NCBI GenBank assembly: GCA_013396635.1
Contig: WBMW01001297.1
Location: 467,221 to 531,220 of the forward strand
Length of the DNA stretch: 64,000 nt
Direction: 5' to 3'
Source: Penelope pileata
Taxonomy: Eukaryota > Chordata > Aves > Galliformes > Cracidae
Numbering within the stretch: the stretch's first letter is position 1; every line of letters begins with the position of its first letter. Positions 22,801 to 34,998 of the stretch are shown in pieces. The notes under the pieces were generated by a model. That model searched no databases, was not told the DNA's origin, and worked only from the letters and a program-made list of their open reading frames with translations. Position numbers and translations under genes: made by a program.

Positions 22801-25800
22801 TGAATACGCAGAACAGAAGAGGCACAACTAGAAAGTAAATCACGCAGTTGAGGATCTTAGTTTAGGCAGAGCAACAATAACAACAGAGAAGCAACATGCA
22901 AGTCAAGATGCTGGGGAGAACAGACAGAGAATGCTCCCTTGTGAAGACCCCAGAGAAACTGTAAATTTCCCCTTCACCAAAATTGAGTGGCTTTGCTACC
23001 ACTGGGGACAGCATGGAGTCTGTGAATGTCATGATGAGAAAAAAAAAAAATTATCCAAAGGCACTAGATTCGATGTTGGCTGCTCTGGTAAAGCACTCAG
23101 CCTCTGCCTTCCCTAATGACCACTGTGGATCAATGGTTTAACAGGCAAGAGTATTATGGTAGTGACTGAAGAAAAAGTAAATGTGTGTGCAGTCGGCAGC
23201 AGTACTGAAATGGGGTTTACTCTCGCAGAGGCGAGAGCACAAGAACAGTAGCCCATCTGCCCTGGTATAGAATGGACTGGAGTCATAGCGGGTATGGTTG
23301 GGAAAAACAGCTTTTCATCAGTTAATAAAAATTCTTTTCTCCTGTTCTTTCTCGTGAGAGATTGAATGATATTTTGAGCCAACACATTGCCAACACATCG
23401 GTTTCTATTAGTTATATGCCTGTGCTGAATTTGATATTGAGACTATTGACAATTTGGAGACTACTGCGTATTTGTTCTCCCTTACCTGTGTATCTTGAGC
23501 ACCTTTCTGCAGCAATTCGCTAGAGCGGAGGTAAACACAGCAGAGATGTGTTCTATTGCTTTCAAGTGTAGCAGCAACAGATTACAAGCCAGGTAATATG
23601 TGCTGTAATGCTGTCAGCATTTGTGTGCCTATACCATCTTACTTTCTTGTGTGCCACTACCTTAGAGTTACAGCTCTTGTTGTGAGCTCTCTTATTCCGC
23701 AGCTAGGCGTTTTTCCATTAATCCTTAGAGCGGATGGCATGTTGCTTTGTGCATTGAATCCTCCCAGATAGCACAGAGGGGGGCAGCAGCCTCTCAGCAC
23801 AGAGGGGTTTGGACTCCAGGTCCCTGAAGAGAAGCTAGGTCTGTGAGCCATTGGGAGAGGCAGCGGGTCAGCAGGGAGCAGACACCCACTCTTGCAGTGC
23901 CCCAGCAGGAATTTCCAGTTGAAAAACCCGTTGCAAGTCTATTCTGTCTTAGCAGTTCTTTATTTTACCAGCTTTAATTTAATGTAGGATCAGGTAATAA
24001 TATAAACTGTATCCCTTGACTGTCTCTATTCACAGACCTGTTTTATTAATAATATTAGGTATTCAGCTCTTAAATTCCTTTTCTCTTACATGATAAATTC
24101 CTTCAGTATTATGCGATCAATTTCCCGTAACCCTTAACTAGGACGTTTTACCAGAAATGATAGGGGTAAGACTGCACAGAGCAATATAGCAATCAAATTC
24201 TGAATTTAGTCTTGAAATGTACCTTCCTATTGTATTTCTCCCTTGGGAAGAAAGTCCAGAAGGAATGCTCAGACGTGTGCTATTCATAGTGCATAGCTCG
24301 CAAAGAGGCTAATCTCAGCATCTGATAAAGCATTACTGAAGTTTTTTGGCAATTGATGTGAGTTATAAATCCCACCGCAAAGAGTGAATTTGAATGCTTT
24401 TCTAAGGCTGCTTTTCCAAGAATGAAATGGTATGAGCTGCTTTTACCTGCACGTGTTGTTCTGGTGTGTTGGACTTCATGACTGCCTGAACAGGAAATTA
24501 TAATTATGGTCTTGAGTTTGTGTAGTGCTTCTCTCCACAACGAAGTTAGTAATGGAGGAAAATAATTGCATTTTATATTGTGTATGATTAAAAATTGCAC
24601 CCATGGAAGTAAGTCAGTAATCAAGGAGAAGTTGCTGTGTGATCCCATTGTCAGTAAAATGCACAGAGAAATAATTGATTTCTAATGCTGAACAACTGGA
24701 AATTTTCTGTGGTTTTATTCTTACAGAAGATATCAAATTGTTTCAAAAATACTGGCAGACTTGCATGTTAATGCAACCTTAACTCCCAACACTTGCAGTG
24801 AAGTTATTAATATTTTCTTATTAATGTAAATGAGCTAATTGATTTCTTGTGGAAATTAATTGGACACGATCAAGCCCTGAAACAAGTGTGGCAACACGGC
24901 CATTCATCTGCTGCTTAATATTGCAATAGGCTAAGCTTGCCCTTTCAGCTGGGGAAGGACGTGATGCCCTGGGGAAAAGGCTCTCAAATCACGATGCTAT
25001 TGACAAGAAATAGCGCACTGTGGTCTCGCACAACCTCATCGCTCTTAATGCTGAAGTGAAAGCTGCTGAGCTGGGATGTTCGTTGTTTTATCATTTATCT
25101 TGTAAATAGTGTCCCTCTGCAAGCTTTAATTTCTTTTTTTGAAGTAAAAGTAGAGCGTAAGAGAAACTAAATTCATGATAATTTAAGAATGAGCCAACTG
25201 CTATGTCGGCCCAAGCTTTCAAAAAACCAGACAAACAAGTGAAGCACTCTTGAACCTACAGAATACAGCACCGGTGCTGTTGTCTGACCACAGCAGTTCC
25301 TGTCCTGGATGGATTGGTTGGTAGTTCTCCTGGTGACATGCTTAGCGTTCTGCTGAGTTGGGAACTTCGGGCCTGGAGAACGTGTTCTCCCTGAAATGAG
25401 TGGTGTCAACCTACATAGGTTTGTTTAGGGGTTGAAATTGATAAGCAAGGAAATGCCAAGATGTAGTTAATGTCTAGATCCCTTCAGGCTCACTCTTGAG
25501 TAACAAGATGCTTTTGCTGGATGTTGCCAATGGAATAGTCTGACCCATCATTTTTCTGTTCACTTCAAGTTGGGGCGAGCATTGAGTTCATCTCCAGCTT
25601 GTGTAGGACCTTTTTTGTTTCCAACTTTGCTTTCCTCACCGCAAAAAACACTGTATTTTTCAGAAATGTGCACAACAGTTTATTCAGGTGGGAAGATAAT
25701 ATATACCAAGGAAGGTAAAGATAGAATTTCTTACTACTGCTACAGTCATCAGTAAATAACTTTTCTCTGTTTTTACATAACTAAATTACTACATGAGCCA

Positions 25801-28800
25801 AAACCTGACAAGACAAAAAAGGCCCATTCAAATGGTAGGTTCAACTGTTACACAGCTAACAAAATGCAGATGAGATCCAGCAGGAGTAAGTTACAGCTTG
25901 AAATGGTGACGTTCAATTTTCTTTAACGATAAGATTATCAACTTATTGGAATATTTTATCAATACTTCCTCTGGCTTTCCTTACTTGTCTGCCGCCTTTT
26001 ACAGAGACTCAGGGTCTACTGAAAATAGTATTTTTTTTCTTTCAACCAACAATTAACCAAGAATTTCTAAACTAGAAATAGCTAAGTGAAATCCTATGGC
26101 CTTTGTTAGAGGAATAAGTGAGGATTTAAAAAATAGATAAGAGTCCAAAGGAACAGTTGGGTACGTTGGTATGATTCTGGGTACTCTGCATCTTCCCCAG
26201 GTGGGGCATGTAAAGATATGTGGCTGTTCTTGGTTCTTCATTTCAGAATCAGCTGACACCCCGAAATGCGCTGCGGCATGGTACGGGTCAGGGAGGAGCA
26301 CGTCCACGTCGATGAACGGTAAGGTCCCTGCGTTTGGCGTAGCATTTGCTGTACTTTGACAGTGCCATTTGGTGTCAGCTTCGGTCCTCGTGTGGCTGCT
26401 CTGCTGTTATCCAGCTCATGTTCTTTATTACTTGACAAAAACCTAGCTAACTGGCCCAGTGGAACATCTCACCCCAGTACATGCAGGCACTGTCCCACGG
26501 TGAATCCTGCATCTTGCTGTTTGTCACACCTCATCACACCCATCTTGAAGCAGCACACGTGCCTCATAATGACTAGAGCTGCAGTTGTCACGGTTTCCAA
26601 GTGCTTGTTTACAGCTGATGGAGGTGATTCAGTAAAACTGAGAAAATGAATTGTCATAGTACATCTTAATGCAGCTTTCCTTTCGATGTAACTGGACTTT
26701 GGTTGCTGACAGCAATTGTGCAAGATTGAATCCAATTTTCTGTTTGAAATGGAACAGGCTGAACTACCAGCAAAGTAGAAAGAGATTCTGTCCTTGTCAA
26801 TGATTCTACAGATAAATGTGTAGGGCGGGAGTTGCTTTGTAAAGAATTTATAATGTGAAAAAAAATAAGTGTTTCTGTTCAGTGAGGGAGGAAAGTTTCA
26901 TAAGCTGTGACTCTGGTAACATGAAATTCTTATCTTCACACTTTTTCCTTCTCAGTCCAATTTTCTGAAACTTTCTTTGTCCTGTGACTTTCTGCATATG
27001 ACATGTTTTGTACCTGTGCAATCTGAGAAGGGCAAAGAAGGCACAAATCCTTCTTGTCTGAAATTATCCGTCAGTCTTCTTAGTGATGTTGGGAACACGT
27101 TGCTGACACTGCCAGTTAAAGACTAGCTGCAAGCATGAAACAAACAGCAGAGAACTAACAGGAACGATTTCCAGAGGTGTGTTACACAAACATCACGTGC
27201 ACGCCCTGCTAGCCATTGCACATATGGTTGGTTCAGGAGTTACTGCAGTGACTTCACGTAAGAGTGAACATGCACTATCCCCTAATTGCAACAGGAAAGC
27301 ACTGGGCCCTGTGCACTGCACTGACAAATTGCTCCCAGCGGTCTCTAAGCTATTTCACTGTTGTCATTATAGCCTCTAGCAAAGGCAGGATATTTGAAAA
27401 GAGTATGGTCTCTGCAACCTATTAAAGATATTATATCCCTATTTATAGTCCAGTGCCATGAATAGAAAATTCCAACAGAAGAACGTTTGCTGTAGAGATT
27501 TTGGAATATGGTGCTTTTAAAGGCAGTTGTTTGGTTTATGGGCCAGGTATTTAGAGGGGAAAAAAAAAAAGCAATTAAAGCCACCTTGCTCATTAACCTT
27601 TCAGTTCCTCACAGAGCACTCTAAGCACGAGAAAGTGATTGCATTTTGATTTGTAATGCTTTGGTGAACTGGGCCTCTACTGTGTGTGTACTGTGTCAGA
27701 GCGCAGGCTCTAAACACGTGCATGTGGTTTTGTTCTACCGTGGTTTTAGGGATTCGATGGTCTGAACTCTTCAAGCTCATGGAATCCCATCACCTTTTGC
27801 CATGTGCATTGTTCAATACCGTACGCCTTTGCAAAGCAAATACGAAATAGCAGAAATATCTGGCATCGTGGCTGTACCATGGTTATTGCTAGTTTGCAGT
27901 GAGTGAGAAAACAAGGAATTGTAAGGAGTGGAAATTCAAGACGATTTATATTGCATATGTTTGATTTTTGCATTACAAGTTGGAAGAAATGTCAGCGTGG
28001 GTATTTATCACACTTTGAGCAGGAGGAACACAAGTCAACAAATCGTTACTCCTTGTATAAGATCCATGAAGTGGGGACAAGAACTGTATCATATGCAGCC
28101 GGCCCAAGAACAGGGTTGGCTGAAGCAGGAATTCTGTAGAACAAGGTGTGTGTTAGCAGAAGAGGTACTCATCAAGAATTCTGTTTTTAAAGGCTAATGA
28201 GAACTAGTGTGTGTTGTGGGGACTAAGTCTGTATGTTAATCTTTCGTTTCCTTCCAACAGCAATTAGAGAATAGATTTAAAAAAAAAAAAAATTAAAAAA
28301 CCATAAAAGGTGAAGGAGATTTTTGCTGTCTAATTACAGAAAAATAACCGAGATGCAGCATGAAAGTTTTCCTTGCTTTGTCTTCAGCAAGGCAGATCCA
28401 AATAAAGCTGAAATGCAAAGCTTCTTAAAATGCAAACCTTTTTATCTTCTTGGCAGCGGTGACACATAGTTATAACACCTGATGAGTCCCTGTCACTGCA
28501 AAGCCTGAGGCAGTGTCATTTTCCTCTTGATGCTGAAGATCATGACTTCAGTGCTTCATTAATGCTGCACGTGTACTCAAGGTAAAAAGTTCAGCTTCTG
28601 ATCAAGGTCTGGAAGGAAGTCTTTTCAACAAGATTAGAAGACACCTTTGGCTTTCATTTTTCTTTGTGTTTAGCTTCATGACATTTTGCAGAGGGAATTG
28701 TTGCTGCAGAGGCTGGGAGCGTTAGTTCTTTGTCTGCCCTTCTGTGCCTGTGGTATACAATGGCATGGCTTATTCAGAACTGAAGAGGCTCGGTCCAACT

Positions 28801-29340
28801 AAAGGAACTGGGCTGAAGAAGGGACTTCTTGAAATATAATGGCAAAAATAGTATTTCCATATTCCTATATAAGTTGCTGTGCTGTTTGCATTTGGAGTAT
28901 GTTTCTATGAAGCCCCACTCTATAGGCCTGCCTGTTCTTCCAAACTTGCCTTTGGTTTTTTTTTTTTTTTTAAGGAGAATTAGCAGTGCAGCACTACATT
29001 CATTGCCGAAACATGGCTGGATTTGTAGTTAAAATGTTAAAAAAATATATCTATTTATACAACTTCTGTCTAGTAACTTGAAAATCTCTTAATGCAATAA
29101 CATTCTAAACAAAGGGTTAGCGTTGGTCTGTGGATCTAGCAAGGGAGAAGTAGAAATTCGATGGTTCGGAGGGTTACAGCACGTTGGTGGCAGCTGGCCT
29201 CTGGATGAGGCTGTTTGTGTTCCTGGGTCTCATCACAAATCTGGCCTTGCTTATGTATGACACTAAGTTGTTCTGAATGTTTTGCAGCTGTTCTAAGACA
29301 ACTTCTAAGCAGAAACAAGTAGCCATTTAATGTTACCAAT
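19841..29340. other. Downstream non-coding DNA, no gene seen
   Basis: The first ~550 bases may be distal FANCF 3' UTR, given further poly(A) signals at 20321 and 20371. An imperfect 20-23 bp tandem pair (TCTATGTCTTAACTTCTGGG and a close copy) lies at 20098-20141. The remainder has no recognisable gene. Points of interest, listed separately, are a homeodomain-motif-rich segment near 24740-24960 and a CpG-dense exon-like stretch at 26247. A/T runs occur at 28279-28292 (A14) and 28956-28971 (T16). Confidence 0.6.
26247..26318 (+). other. Candidate exon, CpG-dense, unrecognised
   Basis: A 72-base stretch flanked by a good 3' splice site (pyrimidine-rich TTCTTGGTTCTTCATTTCAG) and a good 5' splice site (ACG then GTAAGG). 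About ten CpGs fall between 26262 and 26340, far above the surrounding DNA. One forward frame is open through it and reads SADTPKCAAAWYGSGRSTS and onward; a reverse frame is also open. Neither resembles a protein I know. It could be an exon of a long non-coding RNA, a small CpG-rich regulatory element, or chance. Confidence 0.25.
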
Positions 29341-29642
29341 TGTAAGGGAAACATGAAGTCACAGCCTGAATTAGTGATTGAGCACCTGGTGAAGGGCGGT
29401 GGCTGGCCTAAGGAACACCTGTGCCCCCCTCCATGGGACCAGGAGGGGTGGACCCAGGGTGGGACTGCCCTGGGCTTATTTAAGAGCCAGCCACTGAGGG
29501 GAGAGGATCTCTGCTGTGTGGGACCTGGCTGTTCCTCATCTCGGTGGGAGATCGCGATTGTGAGTAAGATATTTTTTGTTCAATCTCATTAAACCTTTGA
29601 TATTTTACCTGGGATTGCTTCTGTGATTGCACCACACCAACA
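29341..29642 (+). mobile_element. Probable solo LTR of an endogenous retrovirus
   Basis: About 300 bases with the architecture of a compact avian LTR in + orientation. It begins TGTAAGGGAAAC, has a U3-like segment (GAGCACCTGGTGAAGGGCGG), a TATA-type box TATTTAA at 29477-29483, and a poly(A) signal ATTAAA at 29588-29593 about 105 bases later. It ends near CACCACACCAACA. No gag, pol or env remnant follows on either side, so a solo LTR left by recombination is the likely state. ACCAAT before the start and ACCAAC near the end could be a decayed target-site duplication, but the ends are uncertain by several bases. The family name is not assigned. Confidence 0.6.
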
Positions 29643-32600
29643 AAATCATTCATCACGTGGGCTGCTGTAAAACTTCACCTAGGCCAATTGCTTATTCTTT
29701 TGGCACTCCTATGAAAAAAAGTAATTGACTTAATATGTAGCAAATGGAAAATAGTGGCTTTTTCACCACGATGAAATGCTGAAATCTAAGTAAATGATGA
29801 AGCCTTTAGAATTGGTGGCACAATACTCTAGTGAACTGAGAGAATGACCTGCCCTGCAGGAAAGGGAAAAGGCAATAATGTTTGTGTCCCATCTGTCAGG
29901 AAGGTGTAGGAGACATTTCTTGTTGCATATTGGCTGTCCCATTCCTTGAAATATTGTGGGGATTAGAAAATACCTTGCCTAATTTATGTACACGGTCTCT
30001 ATTCCAGAGCCATACATCACGGTTCCCACAGACAGCTCCCGCTGACTTGCTGAACCATATGTATGGTTATGCAGATAACATAATACTTTCAAATTATACT
30101 TGCTATGAGCCAATAAAATTAGTATGGGGGTGCTTACGCAACGGCCTCGTCACAGCTAAAGTAATAAAGGTTTTCAAAATACACCTCTCCTAATTTTTCA
30201 TGGGGCAGTCACTGAAATTTACTTTCTTCTCCTCAAAGCTTTACTAGTGATACACAGCATTAGAAACGAACTCCTTCACTAGCAAAGATGCCAGTGCTCT
30301 CAGGCGTATACGGAATTCCATTCCTTTCTGTCCTGTCCTAGAAACTCACATCTGAGAGCTTAAGGGCAGAGTTCTCAGCGGATCTGCTTTGGAATTATTG
30401 GAGGGCTGTGGCAAGCTGCACCTGCTCAGCATTAGGCTTGAGAGTCAGAAAAGATGATCATTTTGGATACAGTTCCTGAGATGGCATTTTATTATTCCAT
30501 CAGTTTTCTTCCTGTATTGGCAGCCTAGATTTTTCCCAAATAGTTTCACTGGTTCACTTCCAAAACAATTACTGGACCATTGCATTCTGTCAATGCTTTA
30601 TTTCTTTCTTTTGGGGGTTTGCTTTCTTTGTTTGAGCGTCTTGCTGGTCCAAAATCGCTGACACTATTTAACTTCTCGGAAGCGTGTTACCAAGAGCTAT
30701 AAATCTCTGCGAGGCTCTGTGGAAGAGGACAAGAGCGGTGATTGTTTCTGCAGTGCTGGGGCTGTCTGCTTCTGCCCCCGGGGAGCCGCAGCCAGGGCCG
30801 TGGTGGTGAGGGGGCCGCGTGTGCTGCCTGGCTTCCATCCCGCTCCCGAGGGCGAGGACGGTGCTGGACATCAGCTCTGCTTCCAGCTCAGCAGGGCCGT
30901 GCTTCCATGGGCTTGTCAGCACTGCTGTTGCTTAAAAAAAAAAAAAAAAAGGTGGCCTGGCTTTCCCCCACATAGGGGGAGGCCAAGTTTTTGTGTGGTC
31001 GTGTTACGTGGGTGAGGCCCTGCTAGCCCAGCACATGTTAGCTTTAACTGAATCATTTCCCATTCTGGTTCACCTTATAGCTCGAGCCTGTGTCTGCTAG
31101 AGCAAAGGCAGGAGATGCGTGTGTAAGAACACGTGGCTGGGGCAGGCAGTAAGCGCAGCAGTTACTTACAGCACCATTACCATTACAGTGCTCTCCTTGG
31201 TGTGTATTTGCTGTATTCCTAACCAATTGTTTAAGAAATGTGTAGATATTTTGATTACGTAAAAAGCAATGGAGAGGAATGGGGCTTCCTCAATTTTATT
31301 CCACTGCAAAAGTGCACAAAAGAACTGTCATGTGCACGTAGTCTTTTCAGATACGATTGACTGAAAGACTAACTAAACAGGTCTTTGACAAAATTTAAAT
31401 ATATTATTGCTCTCAGTTCAGTGGAGTCCTCTTTCTTTTTTAAATGCCACATCTTCATTTGGAAACAGTTTATCTTCCGCTCAGTAGAAATATTTCTTAG
31501 TATAGATTGCTTGGAGTGTACAAGGGATAATAAGTAGAAGAAGAGGTCCTGTTTATACAGAGACCTGCTTTTTTTTCCCAAGCAGCACGTTTGTCTGCTG
31601 GATGCTTTCAGGTCTGACACACTGCTGAATTTCATATTTCTCATTTACATTTCAAAATCCAGTTTCTGGCCAGATTTGTATTATGACTGAAGTTTTGCTA
31701 GTTATAATATGGAAGGAGGCTTCTTGCCTTCCTTACTACTTTACACATGCAGTAGAATTCAGTAGCGCTAGGTGTGTGATAAACATTGAGCTGATGAAGC
31801 TTCCTCTCACGCCTAAACACGCGTGCATGCGTGATTCTCCAGTAGGTGGAATTAGAAACTTTGTGCTGTAAAATCAGTAGGTTGTTGCTGTCAGCATATT
31901 TATTCTGTGTGTTTCTGCCACTACTATTGGCCTTGGGGGGAAATATCTGACAAAAAGGTTAAAATCAATTCTCCACAAATACAATAGGGGAAAGTGAAGG
32001 TGTGATTATTTAATGGTATTATGGATTATTTTAGGACTTGAACTGGTGTTGTTCAGAACAATGCATATGACTTGATTGTCTGAAATACTTGGACATTAAT
32101 TTATGGACTTGTGAATTTACTTCTAGTGTTATGTGTATCTGACGTGTGGTTTGCCTCCCTATCGTCATTATTCTTAACACAAACAGTTATTGGTAATAGA
32201 GACGTGGGGGGAATAATGCTGTAGGAATGTAATGTCATCTCACTGATGTACGAAAATCCCTGCAGAAGTGTGGAGACCTTTTTATTGATTTCTGTGCTTT
32301 GACTTCTTGAGTGTTCCTTCACAAAAACAGCCTCAGGTTTTTCCATTGTGTTTTAATGTTGGCTGTTTGCGTGCTGCTCTGAATGCTTAGTGAATCTTCT
32401 GAAGTCAGCAGGTGGAGTTGTTGCTTCCTCTTGTGCTGTGCCTCTTTATTTATAGGAAATATCTAATAATATTCTGAAACAAATATTTTCAGAATAACTG
32501 ATGCTTTAAAGGAAAGAAAGGCAATATATGAACCCTCTGTCTTCTTTTTTCTGCTGTCACTGGGTATGGACCAGTGCAATAAGGACTCAGCTGTTCGAAG

Positions 32601-33809
32601 TCATCTCTCCACCCCAATGGCAGCGAGAAGCTGTGTTACAGAATACATTTGCCCAGGTGGTTATCTAAATCTGACTTTTGCAGATTTTCATCCATGCTCT
32701 GTGTTCTGGGATATTACTGTGTTCTTTCTGCCACATCAAATAGGGAAGTTTCTAGGTTAGAACATCTCCATGAAACCAGATTGATCTGGAGCCAAGTTAC
32801 ATTCCTTCCTCAAACTCTGTTCTAAAATACCTTGACTGAAGTAGCTACACTTTCTGAAATCAGAGGCTCAAGTACAGAAGGACCGCTGGGGAAATTAAAA
32901 CATATTTCTTTTGGTGCAATCCAGGGAGGATCTTATGATCTGAAAAACAAGATAATTTTGCGGTCCCACTAATGGAGGTGATTGGTAGCAAGTATGGCAC
33001 GTGTAATGAGTTGATGAGAATGTGTGTAGATGCAGGGCTATTTTGGAAACAAATTTCCCTGTCAGATATTGTCTGTATGTGGACCTGTCCTTTGCATGGC
33101 CCGTGGGCCCTCCTTTCTTGGCAGGGGGACAAGGGGAGTTGAGTGTGCTGGGCATCGTGGCCTCAGCAAGCCCAGGGGTGTGAAAGGCTGAACCAGGTGA
33201 GAGCAGGTTTCTTGCCACAAGCTAGAGGAAGACATATCTGTGACAGCATGTTCAATTTACACCTTCCGTTTTTCCTTACTTTTGCCTTCCTTTACTACAG
33301 GTCATCGTTTTCTGCCTTTCTCACGCTTGCTCTCATTCTGAGCCATCTGATTATTGTCATGTTTAAGCTTTTCCTTTTTTCCATGAATAACACCCCCCAA
33401 AGATTGGATTTAACTTGTTTGAAAGGACTGGTTGTAACGGGATGAGCAGGATGACACTTCAAAGAATGCTGATTTCCTTCTATATTTTGCTGTAAGGCTG
33501 AAATTAATCTTGTGCAAGAGACAACATAAGGTCTATTCACGCCTCGTTCTCAGTTAAAAGTATTTAAGATTTTATGCGGCAGCTCAGTATTTATTCATAG
33601 AAGGCCAGTGCAATTATTTAACAAATACAGATTTTCTTGTATGCTTTTAGCGTTTCACACGTAGATTGCTTAGGTTAAATTAAAAGTAACACGGCATGTA
33701 AATCCGTCTCCAAACGTTTTCACTTTCATGCTACTTTGCTGTCTAAGTAGGAAAGTAATAATTGGCACCGTATTTGGTGAGAATACATGCAAATATTATC
33801 TGAGACAGC
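29643..33809. other. Non-coding DNA between LTR and CR1
   Basis: No recognisable gene. A GC-rich patch with several CpGs (30735-30900) ends in a 17-base poly(A) run at 30934-30950 and is discussed as a finding. A 10-base inverted repeat with a 7-base loop sits at 32470-32496 (arms TATTCTGAAA and TTTCAGAATA), about what chance gives. All open frames are short and have no known similarity. Confidence 0.6.
30934..30950 (+). repeat. poly(A) tract, 17 bases, after a GC-rich patch
   Basis: Seventeen A bases directly follow a GC-rich segment rich in CpG. This is the layout of a retrocopy with its tail, but no AATAAA precedes the run and no clear flanking repeats are seen, so a chance homopolymer is also possible. 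Confidence 0.8.
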
Positions 33810-34998
33810 CGACAAAGCTTCACCAAGGACAGAGTGGTGGCATTGGTGGACAAAGGAAGGACAACCGTTGTTGTCTACCTGGACTTCTGCAAGGCCTTTC
33901 ACATGGTCCCACACCACATCCTTATCTCTAAACTGGAGAGAGAAAGGTTTGAAGGGTGGACTATCTGGTGGATAAAGAATTGGTTGTACGGTCGCAGACG
34001 GGGTTGTGGTCAACGCATCTGTGTCCAGGTGGAGGCCAGTCATGAGTGGTACCCCCAGGGACTGGTCCTGGGACTGCTGCTCCTCAACATCTTTAGCAAC
34101 GACCTAGACAGTGGGATCAAGCGAGTTTGCTGATGACATCAAACTGAGTGGTGCAGTTGACACAATAGAAGGAAGGGATGTCATCTAGAGGAGCATGAAC
34201 ATGCTTGAAAAGTGGGCCCAAGTGAACCAAATGAGATTCAACAAGTGCAAGGTGTTGCACTTAGGTTGCAGCAATCCCAGATGTGTACAGACATCTGTAT
34301 GGGAGAAGAACCCACTGAGAGCAGCCCTGCGGAGAAGAACTTGGGGGGGGGACAGGAGGGGTCCTGGTGAATGAGAAGCTGGATGTGTGCTTGCTGCCCG
34401 GATGGTCAACTGGATCCTTGAGCTGCATCAAAAGAGGGGTGGCAGCAGGGCGAGGGAGATGGTTGTCCCCCTCTGCCCTGCCCTCATGAGACCCCCTCTG
34501 CAGCACTGCACCCAGGCTTTGGGTCCCCTGCATAAGAAAGATGTGCAGGTGTTGGAGTGGGTCCAGAGGAAGGTCACAAAAACGGTCAGAGGGCTGGAGC
34601 ACCTCTCGTGAGAAGAAATGCTGAGTGAGAAGAGAGGGCTCCAGGAAGAACCCACTGCAGCCTTCCAGTAGTTGCTAGGAGCAGTGTGTGAAGGGAGCTT
34701 ATACACAGGAGGGTAATCTTCTTGGTCTGATGCTGATGGGGGAAGGGCTTTAAACTAAAAGGTAGGAGAATGTGGTTAGATGTTAGGCTGAAATCCTTTA
34801 CTCAGAGGGTGGTGAGGCACTGGCACATGTTGTCCAGAGAAGTTTTGGCTACTGCATCTCTGGTGGCATCCAGCACCGAGCTGGATGGGGCCCTGGGCTG
34901 CTTGATCTGGCGGGCAGCAATCCTGCCTGCCCATGGCAGAGGCTTGGAGCTAGGTGATCTTTGAAGTCCCTTCAAACCTAAGCCATTTTATGATTCGA
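33810..34998 (+). mobile_element. Decayed CR1 LINE with reverse-transcriptase remnant
   Basis: A CR1 non-LTR retrotransposon copy in + orientation, truncated at its 5' end inside the reverse-transcriptase region and running to a 3' end (ATTTTATGATTCG) that has diverged from the avian CR1 tail. The reading frame at 33834-34133 keeps reverse-transcriptase sequence: VVVYLDFCKAFHMVPHHIL, then KLERERFEGWT, and LLLNIFSNDLDSGIK. The FADD active-site box is still present (34126-34137) but in a different frame, because of an indel just upstream. Further CR1 blocks follow in shifting frames (KWAQVNQMRFNKCKVLHL near 34212, then KDVQVLEWVQRKVTKTVRGL near 34537). Frameshifts and stops make it inactive. 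Confidence 0.93.
33834..34133 (+). pseudogene. CR1 ORF2 reverse-transcriptase fragment
   Basis: An open stretch of about 100 codons from the fingers/palm part of CR1 ORF2 reverse transcriptase. The palm motif YLDFCKAF matches the family motif YLDFSKAFD, in which the first D is a metal-binding residue; the second D position reads H here. The expected G-V-P-Q-G-S-V-L-G segment survives as PQGLVLGL. The frame ends at TGA just before the second catalytic box. It is dead, and only marks the age of the insertion. Confidence 0.85.

Noticed and set aside
34343..34351. G9 run within the CR1 copy
   Set aside because: A single homopolymer expansion in decayed transposon sequence; it lacks enough separate G-runs for a convincing quadruplex.
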